A program made the translations under genes and the position numbers. From Clostridium massiliamazoniense (lineage in GTDB: Bacteria; Bacillota; Clostridia; Clostridiales; Clostridiaceae), in assembly GCF_001403635.1 (NCBI RefSeq), contig NZ_LN879466.1, positions 398,254 through 462,253 of the forward strand: DNA of 64,000 bases. Direction: 5' to 3'. Positions 26,360 to 36,782 of the stretch are shown in pieces. The notes beneath the pieces are model-generated. The model was given only the letters and a program-made list of their open reading frames with translations, made no database searches and had not been told where the DNA came from. Each line of letters starts with the position of its first letter. The first letter of the stretch is position 1.

Positions 26360-28639
26360 ATGTCTAGAAATATAAAATTAATAACATCAATAGCTACTTT
26401 AGCTATTGGAACATCAGTAGCTGCACATACAATGCAGAATATACATACAACACAAAATACATATACAGTACAAAATAAAAAACTTTTAAATAATAATTTA
26501 GCTAAAAAAAATACTAATGTAAAGTCTACAGAGAATAAAGAAGGGAATACTTTATCAAATCAGACTTTAATTACTAGATCATGGAGCGAGTCATATAATA
26601 ATATTACGTATTCGGGTGGAGTTTTAGGATTTAATACAAGTGATATGAGCTTAAATTTTGATTTATATTCAGATACTGGGTTGGGAATTTCCTATTATTC
26701 TCCGAAGCAGTTGTATGTAGAATATGAATTATTAAATCCTGAATTTAAATCCCAAGGATCAATTACTGTTCTTAAAAGTGGAAAGACAGAGACTGTGGGA
26801 GGTAGTTGGAAAAATAAAAAATTTTCTTACGGTGATATTCTAGTATCTACAGATGGACCAGGCGTTACTTCAGGAATTAAAGATGGTGGAAATCCTCAAA
26901 TGTTTGATAAAAATAATGTGGTTAATTCTGGATATAATAATTCAAATATGAAGTGTTATTTTAAAATAACTCCAAATGGATTAGAAAGAATGTATGGATT
27001 CTATGATATCAATGGAAATAAATATTATTTAAATAATGGTTTAATACAAACAGGATGGCAAACAACCAATAATGTAAATTGGTTTTATTGTAATCCTATA
27101 ACTGGAGTAGTAGAAACAGGATGGCAAACAATAAATGGAAATAAATACTACTTTAATAACTCTGGAATAATGCAAACAGGATGGCAAACAATAGAAGGGA
27201 AAAAGTATTATTTTGATTTAAATACTGGTATTATGTATATTGGTTTCAAAAATATAGATGGAAAGATTTATGAGTTTAAAAATAATAACCCTAATATAGG
27301 AAGTCTAGAAGGAATTGTTTCTATTAGTATAAATGGTGCGGAGAATATAAGTATTAATTTAGGCTCAAAGTTTAATCCAATGGCTGGTGTGACCTTAAAT
27401 GATATAGAAGATCCTCAAGCTAAAATTTTAGTAAATGGAACTGTAGATACAAATATGCCAGGAGTATATAAATTAACTTATACAGTTAAAGATAATTATG
27501 GACAAACAGTTTCAGTAATAAGAGATGTAGTAGTTAAAGGTTCTAAAACTGAAGATATATATTGGGATAATAACAGTCTAGTTATAAATGGAGATATTGT
27601 TTTAAATAATAAAGAAATATCTAAAAATACTCCAAAAGAAATAATTATAAAAAATTCAAAAGGAAATATTGTTGCAAGTAGCAATACTGTAGCAGTAAAT
27701 TGGTATTCAAAAGATAAGAATGATTACACAGGATATCAAGGAATATTTACAAATGAACAGTTATCAAATTTAAATCCTAATGAGATATATAACGTTTATA
27801 TTAAGATGGATGGAAGTGAAGTACCTATTTCAAATGATATAGTATTAAAATCTGATAAAAATTATACAATAGCTAGTAAAAATGGTGAGTTAACTATAGA
27901 AAGTAATATGAAAAAAATTAGTAATGGAGTTATATATGAGACAGGCTACTTCACTGATTATGGATACGTTCTTAATGGTAATTTATATTTAAATAATACT
28001 ATATTTAATAAATCAGATTCAAAAATGTTAGTAATAAAAGATGCAAATGGAAATGTTGTTGATAAAGTGAAGTGTGCATCAATGAATTGGTATTCAAGTA
28101 ATAGTAATAATTATTCAGGATTCCAAGGGATATTTACTAATTCAGAATTAAATAAATTAAAAGCTGGAGAGAAATATAGTTTTGAGATAGAAGTAAATCA
28201 AAATGGGAAGACATATACTTTCCCAATAAAAAATGAAGATAATTTTGTTGTAAATACAGGTATAAATTATAATATAGCAACAAATTCTGAAAATGATTTA
28301 ACAATAGTTAAAAAGATACAAAATGAAAGTATAAGTTCAGGTAAAACAACTGTAGAAGATGAATACTGGGAACCTTATGGATATGTAATGAATATTAAAG
28401 TTGGTGATAACAAAGAAATACCTAAGGGAACTAAGATGCAATTAATAAGTAAAGACTCAAGTGGAAAAGTAGTCTTAACAGTAAATGGTGTAGATGTAAA
28501 TTGGTATTCAAATAATGAAGATGATTATAATGGATTCCAAGTAATAATAGCACATGATCAAGTAAAGAATATTTTAGGGAAAAATAAATTATATGCTAAA
28601 GTTATTTTAGATGGACATATACAAGAGTTCGCTATTTAA
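26360..28639 (+). CDS. Secreted wall-binding protein with choline-binding-type repeats and three NWYS modules
   Basis: 759 residues. A signal peptide covers about residues 1-24 (LITSIATLAIGTSVAAHT). Residues about 70-213 form a beta module with LGFNTSDMSLNF, KFSYGDI and FKITPNGL, like the modules in the next gene. Residues about 214-312 hold four choline-binding-type (CW_1) repeats (GWQTINGNKYYFNNSGIMQT). Residues about 318-395 look like a DUF5011 Ig-like domain (NLGSKFNPMAGVTLND ... VVVK). From about 398 to the end are three modules of about 120 residues, each with a YW or YF start and an NWYS motif. No LPxTG is present, so the repeats should hold it to the wall. Function is likely adhesion or host-surface contact. 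A purine-rich AGAGAGAGAG tract serves as ribosome site. Confidence 0.85.
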   Translation: MSRNIKLITSIATLAIGTSVAAHTMQNIHTTQNTYTVQNKKLLNNNLAKKNTNVKSTENKEGNTLSNQTLITRSWSESYNNITYSGGVLGFNTSDMSLNFDLYSDTGLGISYYSPKQLYVEYELLNPEFKSQGSITVLKSGKTETVGGSWKNKKFSYGDILVSTDGPGVTSGIKDGGNPQMFDKNNVVNSGYNNSNMKCYFKITPNGLERMYGFYDINGNKYYLNNGLIQTGWQTTNNVNWFYCNPITGVVETGWQTINGNKYYFNNSGIMQTGWQTIEGKKYYFDLNTGIMYIGFKNIDGKIYEFKNNNPNIGSLEGIVSISINGAENISINLGSKFNPMAGVTLNDIEDPQAKILVNGTVDTNMPGVYKLTYTVKDNYGQTVSVIRDVVVKGSKTEDIYWDNNSLVINGDIVLNNKEISKNTPKEIIIKNSKGNIVASSNTVAVNWYSKDKNDYTGYQGIFTNEQLSNLNPNEIYNVYIKMDGSEVPISNDIVLKSDKNYTIASKNGELTIESNMKKISNGVIYETGYFTDYGYVLNGNLYLNNTIFNKSDSKMLVIKDANGNVVDKVKCASMNWYSSNSNNYSGFQGIFTNSELNKLKAGEKYSFEIEVNQNGKTYTFPIKNEDNFVVNTGINYNIATNSENDLTIVKKIQNESISSGKTTVEDEYWEPYGYVMNIKVGDNKEIPKGTKMQLISKDSSGKVVLTVNGVDVNWYSNNEDDYNGFQVIIAHDQVKNILGKNKLYAKVILDGHIQEFAI
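27543..28639 (+). repeat. 1.1-kb duplication, copy 1 (three NWYS modules)
   Basis: These 1097 bp are nearly identical to 35561-36657, the 3' end of the next gene, with a constant offset of 8018 bp and no net indel. Both end at the stop codon. Upstream of the block the genes differ, so either recent duplication or gene conversion has acted on this end. Confidence 0.9.
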
Positions 28640-28672
28640 TTTAAATGATATTTAATAAAGTTTAAAATAAAG

Positions 28673-28715
28673 AAATCTTAATAACTATAATATATAGTTA
28701 TTAAGATTTTATTTT
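28673..28715 (+). terminator. Strong rho-independent terminator between the two surface protein genes
   Basis: Perfect 16-bp arms AAATCTTAATAACTAT/ATAGTTATTAAGATTT with a five-base loop, followed by TATTTT. The two genes are therefore separate transcripts. Confidence 0.85.
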
Positions 28716-28881
28716 AGTGAAATGTTAATTTTATTATATTTTAGGTTGTTGAATAAACAAAATTTGTAAGCTTAAAATCGGATATTTAATAGATTTTCAA
28801 ATATTTATTCTAATTTATATCTAGTTTTAATAAAAAGTTATGATATTTACACACAACATTGTAAAAAGAAAGGAAATACAA

Positions 28882-31800
28882 ATGAATAATAAAAAAATAT
28901 TATCAATAATTACATTAGCAGGTGTGGCAAGTATAGCAACACAATCTATAACTGCTAATATTCCTCAAAGCAGCAATAAAATTTTAATGATTAATAGAGG
29001 GAATAATCAAAAAAATACAACTTCAGATAATAAAGCAATGAAAGATACAGATACAAATATAGATCAAGGTTTTAGTAATAAATTAAGTATAGAAAATAAT
29101 ACTATAACTATAAACAATGTTTGGAGACAAAATATTGGATATTTAAAGTTTAACCCAGAAACATCAAAAATAGAATTTATTAAAGGGTGGGCAGAGAGTA
29201 ATCCATATTTATCAGCGAATGGTGAAGAGTTTTCTATAAGTTTATATAAAAGTAATGGAGAATTAATAAAGTCAGTTCAAGTAAATGGTGGTGGGGAATA
29301 CCCAGAAAATAAATTTTATAATGCATTTAATAATTTAAGTTATTCTTATGGTGATATTCTTGAAATAAATTATAAGCAATCAAGTAAAATAAGTATATCT
29401 AATTTTAATGGACAGAAGAATTATGAGGTAAATAAACCTATATCAATGGAGATAACAAAAGGTGGATTAAAAGAACTTTCTAATAACTTAATTGTGAATC
29501 CGATATATTTTGATTTAGGAAGTAATAAGATTAATGTATCAGGAAAAGCAATTCCTAATTCAGTGGTAAATATATGGGTTTATAATAAAGATTATATAAC
29601 TACAGCTAATTCTAATGGTGAATATAATTTAGATGTAAATGCTAATAAAAATATAACTACAGGAACAATAGTTAGAGTGTTTAATGAAGGAAATGTAGAA
29701 GTACAAGAAAGTGTAGAATTGAATCCAAATAATTATAAATTGAATTATACTAGTATTTCTTTAAATGGATATTGGGGAGGAGCTCCTTACTTAGTATCGA
29801 AAATTGGATTTAATCAATATACAAAGAAATTAGAGGTTGAAAATAAAGGCAAGGATTATTTTTCATGGAGTCCAAATAATCCAGCATATGAAATAACTTT
29901 GTTAAATAAAAATGGTGAGGTAATAAAATCAGAGTCATATAATGGTTCAGGATGTAGTCAGAATGTATATAATGATTTTAATGGATTAAGTTTTGAATAT
30001 GGAGATTCTATAGAAATAACATCATATGGTCTTGATATGTCTTTAAATAATCCAAACGGAAAAGTAGATAATATGCCTGGAAATTCTACTAGAACAGTAG
30101 AATATGAAATAACACAAGAAGGTTTAAAAGAAGCAGGTAATAACTTAACTGTAAATCCTATATATTTTGATTTAGGAAGTAATAAGATAGATGTGTCAGG
30201 TGAAACAATACCTAATACAATGGTGAATATATGGGTTGAGGGTAAAGATTATACTACTACTTCAAATTCACAAGGTAAATATAATTTAAATATAGAAGCT
30301 GACAAGGATATTACAACATCAACTAAAATTGAGGTATTTGTTGAAGGAGAACAAGGCAAATTTTTAACTCCTATAATAAATCCTAATATATATAAAATTA
30401 TTAAAAATAATATAACATTAATAGGAAATTGGTATGGAGGAATGTATAAGGCTGCAAACATATCCTTTGATCCAGAAGATATGAAATTAAATGTAACTGG
30501 AAATATGGGAGATTATTTTGCTAGTGGTTCAGGAAAAGCTTTTGAAATATCGTTATATTCAAAGAATGGCTCATTAATAAAGACAGAAACTTATAATAAT
30601 AGTAGTCAAACAGAAAATTTATATAATGATTTTAATAACTTAGGATTTAGTTATGGTGATATTATTAAAGTTAGTTCTCTAGGTGAAGGAGAGTTAAAAG
30701 TAAGTAATTATGATGGACAAAATAGTTATTTAGTAAATAAATCTGTTCAAATGACAATAACAAAAAATGGATTAGTTCCATGTAATTTTAGTGAAATTAA
30801 GATTAATCCTTTTGATGTTTTAGGAAGTGGAAAAGTAACATCAGGAACTCTTACAGGAACAATTGCAGCACCTAATCAGACAGTATATGTAACTATAGAT
30901 GGTAAGACTTTTAGTGGAAAATCTAATGATAAGGGAGATTTCTCAATTAATATATCAGATTCTAATGGGTTTACAAATACTACTAATATTTTAGTAGAAA
31001 CATCAGATGAAATTGCTACTGTTATTAATCCTACTGCAAATACAAAATTAGGAATATTAAATTCTAATATATTAGTTCATGGTGAAGATGGAGTAATTGC
31101 ACAAGAAGTAAGCTTTAATCCAGCTAATATGACTGTAGTTAAATCTGCACCTTGGGGAAATAATTTTGCTGCTCAACTTATAAATGGAAAAACAGGAGCT
31201 GTTATAGCAAGTTGTGGCACAGGTGATTTTACTGCATATACTTCAAAAAATAATTTAAATGGTGCTCATTTTCAATATGGAGACATAATTTCAGTATATG
31301 AGACTGAGCAAATGAAATTAACAAATGGCTCTTTATTATTACTTAATGGAAAAACAGGAATTGACTGTGTAGATTGTTTTAAGTCTTTTAGAATAACACC
31401 AAATGGATTAGTACCAGTAGAAAATAAAAATTTAACTACATCTCAAGTATTATATACAGGAACTAAAAATTTAAATTTAACAGGTAAAACATTACCTAAT
31501 ACTAATGTAACAGTATCTTATGGAGATATAACTAAGGTTGTTAAATCAAATAGTAATGGAGATTTTTCATTAGAAATACCATTTAGTGATACTCAAATAG
31601 GAAAAGAAGTTAGAGTTTTTGTTAATAACGAAAATAATGAAAATTTAATAGTAAAATATGACTCTAAACTTATTAATATAAATGCTAATAGAATAGAGGT
31701 TTTAAATAATACAAATCTTCCTATTTTTAATATAAGTTTTGATCCACTTACTAATAAATTAAGTGCAGTACCATATCCTGGAGGAATGACTTATACAGGT

Positions 31801-34800
31801 GTATTTTTTGAGAATGCTTTAAATATAAAACTTATAAATCCAACAAGTGGTAAGACTATATATTCTTTCAATGGAAATAAATTAAATAATATTAGTGACT
31901 TTATAGCTAATATTAATGGTAAAAGCTATAAACAAGGAGATATAATTGAGGTTTCTTATAATCCAACTTTTGTTAAAACTAATGTATATGATGGAAAAAC
32001 TAGTATAGGTAATACAAATGGCTCTAAAGAGTACTTTGAAATAACAAATAAAGGTCTTGTAAATCTAAATGATAAATTTGTTAATATAAAGCCATTAAAT
32101 ATATTAAGTTCATCTAAGGTAACAGCAGCTACTGTAGAAGGACAAGTAAAGCCAAATAGTTCTGTAGAAATATCTATTAATGGAGATGTGTTCAAAGGAA
32201 CGAGTGGTGAAAATGGAAACTTTAGTATTCCGATAACTGATAAAAATGGATTTACAAGCAACACTAATATAGTAGTTTCTTCAGAAGGGTATATACCTAC
32301 AACTATTAATCCAACAATGGAATCAACTATAGGATTACAAAATAGCTATATAAATTTTTATAATTCTCAAGGTAGTTATGGACAAATATCATCAAGTATA
32401 GGATTTAATCCAGAAACTATGGAATTTGTTGTGAATAATTATGCTAATAGTTTTGGAAAAGGAGATTCACACTATTTCAATTTTGATTTATATAGTAATA
32501 ACGGAAAAGAATTATTAAATGCATCAATAAATAATGGTGCAACATCAGCAGTTACAAATGCAATTAATAATAAATCTTTTAATTATGGAGATATAATAGG
32601 GTTAAGTTATAATAGTGAAATTTCTAAACCAGCTATTTTAAATGGAAATCAGGTATTAGGAAATGTAAATGGTGAGGAAGAGTATTTTAAAATAACAAAG
32701 AGTGGACTAGTTCCAGTTAATTTTGGACAAAATGCATATACAAATAATGTTTATTGGAATGATAGTAATTTAATTATAGATAGTAATTTAGCTGATGGAC
32801 AAAAGGAAGATGTTTTAAATGCTAATAAAAAATTAGTTATTTTAAATTCTAATGGTCAGGTTATAGATTCAGTAAATACCAGTGAATTAAACAATAATCT
32901 TTCAAGTGTACAAGGAGTTATAAAAGAATCAGTTTTAGATAAGCTACATAAGGGGGAGAACTATACTTTTGCTCTAGATATAAATAATGAATTATTCTCA
33001 ATAAAAGTAGCATCAAATGTTCAAAGTAATTCTAAATATTTATTGGAAGGAAATGAAAATAATGTTCTTTCAATAAGTACAGCTATAGAACCAGTAGTTA
33101 CTATAAGTAATTCTAATGAAATATCAGATTATCTTAATAAATTAAATTCTGATATTAAGTCACAAGTAGGCTCTAATATAAATAGCAACACTATGAATAA
33201 TAGTAAGTTAAATTCTGAAATTATTGCAAGAGAATTTATAACAAGAATTGGAGTAAATAATTTAGAAAGTTTATATAATAAAAGCGATGCTAATAAAGCT
33301 TTTGTAAATTGGGTTTTAAATAATGATACTGCAATGGAACAATATTTAGAAGGAACAAATCCAACAGGGATAAATGTAAAGGCACTTCAAGTATGGTCTG
33401 ATATATGGAATAAATATACTAATTCAAGATCAGGGTTTAATTTAAAATTAGCAATAGCTACAGCTATAAGTAATGCAAATCCAATTATGGCTTGGCCAAG
33501 CACACATTATTATGGATATGGAGATACAGTAACTGTAGGGAGTCCTGTTGAAAGATATAATATATTCGAAACATTAAATGCAGAAGGTGGAATGCTTCCT
33601 ATATTTAAAACCTTAGATGTTAAACATTTAGAGTATGTTGTTGATACAAATATAGCTAATTCTCAGATAATGGAGCTAAGATCTATAATAATGCAAAACC
33701 ACAATGGTTATGTAAATTCAACTAATAGTGGATTAAATAACATAGCCTATACAATAGACTATGAGATGCATAATCCACATACAGGGCAAAGTGTTGATGC
33801 AAATTCAGATTTTTATGGACCTCATCCTAATATGGCGGATATTTGGTATGATGGTGGAGTTTGCTATTCAATAGCATTATTAGGAGCAGCGGCATGCCAG
33901 GTATTTGGAATACCAGCACAACCAGAAACGCAAGATGCTGGAGCTCATAAAGTGTTTATTTATTATAATAATAATAAAGAATGGAATATAGGGAATAATA
34001 TTTTTGGGCTATCAAAAACCTTTGGTGGAGATATTAGTGGATGGTCTAATGGCATAGCTACAGGACCTAATACTGCAAATTATGATTGGTTATATGAAAA
34101 AGCTAACACACCAGCATTAATAAAATCAAATGAATATTTATGGCTTGCAAGTTCTGATATATCATATCAAGATAAAATGAATGCAATAAATGAAGCTATA
34201 AAAATACAACCATTAAATTTAAGAGCTTGGCTTGATAAAATTGCTTTAATGAAAAAAAATCATACCCTTACAGTACAAGCATACGTTAATCTTTATAATG
34301 AAATTATAAATACATTTAAAGATTATCCAATGCCTATGTATGATGCATTATTACAACTTAAAGATGTTATACTAAGCAATGGTACAACAACACAATATAG
34401 TGATTATATTAATTCAATAAAAAAGGCATTAAATTCAGTTACTAATTCCCAACAAGCACCAATTGCTAAAAATCTTATTAATTCAATGTCACAGCAAGGT
34501 CTTGTAAACGGAGAAACTCCTTTAATAAATTCTAAAATTAATATTAGCAATGTTTGGAATCAAGCTCTTGGAACAATAGGATTTAATCCTATCAACATGC
34601 AAATAACTGTTAATAAAGGGTGGTCAGAGGTTAATCCATATTTAAATGGTGAAGCATTTAGTATAGGATTATACAATAAAGATAATGAATTAATTAAAAG
34701 TTTAACCTTAAAAGGTGGGGAATATCCAGCAAATTCACTATATAATACATTTAATAGTTTAGGATTTAAATATGGTGATAAAATCTATATAGATTATAAA

Positions 34801-36657
34801 ATAAGTTCTAAAGTAAGTGTTTCACATGTATATAAAAATGGAGTTTTAGATAATTCATATAATGTAAATAAAACTAGTGTATTTGAAATAACCCCAAGAG
34901 GTCTTGTATATTTAGGAAATAACCTTCAAGATTCTTTAGAAAAGGCTACTCTTAATATAAGTACAGTTTATTCTAATGGAGAAGTAGTTAAAGGAGATAA
35001 GTATAATTACAAAGAAACAGGTTTAATTGGTGATTCTATTAAAAATGAAAGTATACCAACTTTAGAAAATTATCATATTGATTACGTAACAGTTAATGGA
35101 GTAAAGACTGATATTAATCAGTTACCTAAATATTATTTAGGCAACAATATGAATATTGTTTATCATATGGCTAGTGATAGTGAATATAAATTAAATATTG
35201 ATGTTAAAACTGAAGATGGAAAAGTTTTAAATACTATGCCAGTTACTTCTTATGCTGAAGGTGATAAAATTTCAATAAGTGATAATAACTGGGATAAGAA
35301 AGAGTATAAATTAGATTACATTCTTGTAGATGGGGTTAAAACTCCAGCAGATAAATTACCAATAGTTATGCCAGGTAAAAATCTTAATATAACTTATGTT
35401 GTTGAAAAAATTTCAGGTATTACCCAAAGTAAAGGAAAAACAAAGGTTAGTGAAAGTGAAAAAGAGAATCATAGTAAAAACACTGATAATACTAAAACTA
35501 GTAGTTCAAAAATAAATCATAATACAGGAAGCAGTAAAAATGACCAAGAAAGCTATAAATCTAAAACTGAGGATATATACTGGGATAATAATAGTTTAGT
35601 TATAAATGGAGATATTATTTTAAATAATAAAGAAATATCTAAAAATACTCCAAAAGAAATAATTATAAAAAATTCAAAAGGAAATATTGTTGCAAGTAGC
35701 AATACTGTAGCAGTAAATTGGTATTCAAAAGATAAAAATGATTACACAGGATATCAAGGAATATTTACAAATGAACAATTATCTAATTTAAATCCTAATG
35801 AGATATACAATGTTTATATTAAAATGGATGGAACTGAAGTACCTATTTCAAATAATATAGTATTAAAATCTGATAAAAATTATACGATAGCTAGCAAAAA
35901 TGATGAATTAACTATAGAAAGTAATATGAAAAAAGTCCCTAATGGAGCTATCTATGAGACAGATTATTTCACTGATTATGGATACGTACTTAATGGAAAT
36001 TTATATTTAAATAATACTGTATTTAATAAATCAGATTCAAAAATGTTAGTAATAAAAGATGCAAATGGAAATGTTGTTGATAAAGTGAAGTGTGCATCAA
36101 TGAATTGGTATTCAAGTAATAGTAATAATTATTCAGGATTCCAAGGGATATTTACTAATTCAGAATTAAATAAATTAAAAGCTGGAGAGAAATATAGTTT
36201 TGAGATAGAAGTAAATCAAAATGGGAAGACATATACTTTCCCAATAAAGAATAAAGATAATTTTACTATAAATACAGATGCAGATTATAATATAGCAACA
36301 AATTCTGAAAATGATTTAACAATAGTTAAAAAGATACAAAATGAAAGTATAAGTTCAGGTAAAACAACTGTAGAAGATGAATATTGGGAACCTTATGGAT
36401 ATGTAATGAATATTAAAGTTGGTGATAACAAAGAAATACCTAAGGGAACTAAAATGCAATTAATAAGTAAAGACTCAAGTGGAAAAGTAGTCTTAGTAGT
36501 AAATGGTGTAGATGTGAATTGGTATTCAAATAATGAAGAAAATTATAATGGATTCCAAGTAATAATAGCACATGAACAAGTAAATGATGTTTTAGGAAAG
36601 AATAAATTATATGCTAAAGTTATTTTAAATGGGCATATACAAGAGTTTGCTATTTAA
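28882..36657 (+). CDS. Giant secreted multi-module protein with transglutaminase-like core and three NWYS modules
   Basis: 2591 residues from the ATG at 28882 (AAAGGA site); an upstream in-frame ATG adds only 14 residues without a ribosome site. A signal peptide (KILSIITLAGVASIATQSIT) is clear. Residues about 70-1280 alternate six beta modules (GFNP... YGDI... ITPNGL; resembling the mucin/carbohydrate-binding PF03272 type) with Ig-like (Big_6-type) domains. A diverged NWYS module lies near 1290-1400. Residues about 1420-1750 form a helical plus transglutaminase-like core with YDGGVCYSIALLGAAACQVF (Cys), DAGAHKVFIYY (His) and EWNIGNN. A helical TPR-like stretch, a seventh beta module, two MucBP-like domains, a Ser/Asn/Lys linker and three C-terminal NWYS modules follow. 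No LPxTG or wall repeats were seen. Probably a surface or secreted adhesin/effector acting on mucin or host glycoprotein. Confidence 0.85.
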   Translation: MNNKKILSIITLAGVASIATQSITANIPQSSNKILMINRGNNQKNTTSDNKAMKDTDTNIDQGFSNKLSIENNTITINNVWRQNIGYLKFNPETSKIEFIKGWAESNPYLSANGEEFSISLYKSNGELIKSVQVNGGGEYPENKFYNAFNNLSYSYGDILEINYKQSSKISISNFNGQKNYEVNKPISMEITKGGLKELSNNLIVNPIYFDLGSNKINVSGKAIPNSVVNIWVYNKDYITTANSNGEYNLDVNANKNITTGTIVRVFNEGNVEVQESVELNPNNYKLNYTSISLNGYWGGAPYLVSKIGFNQYTKKLEVENKGKDYFSWSPNNPAYEITLLNKNGEVIKSESYNGSGCSQNVYNDFNGLSFEYGDSIEITSYGLDMSLNNPNGKVDNMPGNSTRTVEYEITQEGLKEAGNNLTVNPIYFDLGSNKIDVSGETIPNTMVNIWVEGKDYTTTSNSQGKYNLNIEADKDITTSTKIEVFVEGEQGKFLTPIINPNIYKIIKNNITLIGNWYGGMYKAANISFDPEDMKLNVTGNMGDYFASGSGKAFEISLYSKNGSLIKTETYNNSSQTENLYNDFNNLGFSYGDIIKVSSLGEGELKVSNYDGQNSYLVNKSVQMTITKNGLVPCNFSEIKINPFDVLGSGKVTSGTLTGTIAAPNQTVYVTIDGKTFSGKSNDKGDFSINISDSNGFTNTTNILVETSDEIATVINPTANTKLGILNSNILVHGEDGVIAQEVSFNPANMTVVKSAPWGNNFAAQLINGKTGAVIASCGTGDFTAYTSKNNLNGAHFQYGDIISVYETEQMKLTNGSLLLLNGKTGIDCVDCFKSFRITPNGLVPVENKNLTTSQVLYTGTKNLNLTGKTLPNTNVTVSYGDITKVVKSNSNGDFSLEIPFSDTQIGKEVRVFVNNENNENLIVKYDSKLININANRIEVLNNTNLPIFNISFDPLTNKLSAVPYPGGMTYTGVFFENALNIKLINPTSGKTIYSFNGNKLNNISDFIANINGKSYKQGDIIEVSYNPTFVKTNVYDGKTSIGNTNGSKEYFEITNKGLVNLNDKFVNIKPLNILSSSKVTAATVEGQVKPNSSVEISINGDVFKGTSGENGNFSIPITDKNGFTSNTNIVVSSEGYIPTTINPTMESTIGLQNSYINFYNSQGSYGQISSSIGFNPETMEFVVNNYANSFGKGDSHYFNFDLYSNNGKELLNASINNGATSAVTNAINNKSFNYGDIIGLSYNSEISKPAILNGNQVLGNVNGEEEYFKITKSGLVPVNFGQNAYTNNVYWNDSNLIIDSNLADGQKEDVLNANKKLVILNSNGQVIDSVNTSELNNNLSSVQGVIKESVLDKLHKGENYTFALDINNELFSIKVASNVQSNSKYLLEGNENNVLSISTAIEPVVTISNSNEISDYLNKLNSDIKSQVGSNINSNTMNNSKLNSEIIAREFITRIGVNNLESLYNKSDANKAFVNWVLNNDTAMEQYLEGTNPTGINVKALQVWSDIWNKYTNSRSGFNLKLAIATAISNANPIMAWPSTHYYGYGDTVTVGSPVERYNIFETLNAEGGMLPIFKTLDVKHLEYVVDTNIANSQIMELRSIIMQNHNGYVNSTNSGLNNIAYTIDYEMHNPHTGQSVDANSDFYGPHPNMADIWYDGGVCYSIALLGAAACQVFGIPAQPETQDAGAHKVFIYYNNNKEWNIGNNIFGLSKTFGGDISGWSNGIATGPNTANYDWLYEKANTPALIKSNEYLWLASSDISYQDKMNAINEAIKIQPLNLRAWLDKIALMKKNHTLTVQAYVNLYNEIINTFKDYPMPMYDALLQLKDVILSNGTTTQYSDYINSIKKALNSVTNSQQAPIAKNLINSMSQQGLVNGETPLINSKINISNVWNQALGTIGFNPINMQITVNKGWSEVNPYLNGEAFSIGLYNKDNELIKSLTLKGGEYPANSLYNTFNSLGFKYGDKIYIDYKISSKVSVSHVYKNGVLDNSYNVNKTSVFEITPRGLVYLGNNLQDSLEKATLNISTVYSNGEVVKGDKYNYKETGLIGDSIKNESIPTLENYHIDYVTVNGVKTDINQLPKYYLGNNMNIVYHMASDSEYKLNIDVKTEDGKVLNTMPVTSYAEGDKISISDNNWDKKEYKLDYILVDGVKTPADKLPIVMPGKNLNITYVVEKISGITQSKGKTKVSESEKENHSKNTDNTKTSSSKINHNTGSSKNDQESYKSKTEDIYWDNNSLVINGDIILNNKEISKNTPKEIIIKNSKGNIVASSNTVAVNWYSKDKNDYTGYQGIFTNEQLSNLNPNEIYNVYIKMDGTEVPISNNIVLKSDKNYTIASKNDELTIESNMKKVPNGAIYETDYFTDYGYVLNGNLYLNNTVFNKSDSKMLVIKDANGNVVDKVKCASMNWYSSNSNNYSGFQGIFTNSELNKLKAGEKYSFEIEVNQNGKTYTFPIKNKDNFTINTDADYNIATNSENDLTIVKKIQNESISSGKTTVEDEYWEPYGYVMNIKVGDNKEIPKGTKMQLISKDSSGKVVLVVNGVDVNWYSNNEENYNGFQVIIAHEQVNDVLGKNKLYAKVILNGHIQEFAI
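35561..36657 (+). repeat. 1.1-kb duplication, copy 2 (three NWYS modules)
   Basis: Partner of 27543-28639, same strand, same length. Differences are scattered single bases (for example GAGACAGGC versus GAGACAGAT near the second module start). Confidence 0.9.
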
Positions 36658-36706
36658 TTAAAGCTTAAAATGAAAAAATTATGAAATAATCATGGAGAGA
36701 AAAAAG

Positions 36707-36753
36707 ACTCTATATAGAATTGTATAAATACAATTCTATATAGAGTTCTTTTA
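36707..36753. terminator. Rho-independent terminator, probably bidirectional
   Basis: Perfect 18-bp arms ACTCTATATAGAATTGTA and its complement around a TAAA loop, with T-rich tracts on both strands. It lies between the giant surface protein gene and the convergent ABC operon and can serve both. Confidence 0.9.
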
Positions 36754-36782
36754 TACTAGATTTGAAATAATAGAGTCAAAAG

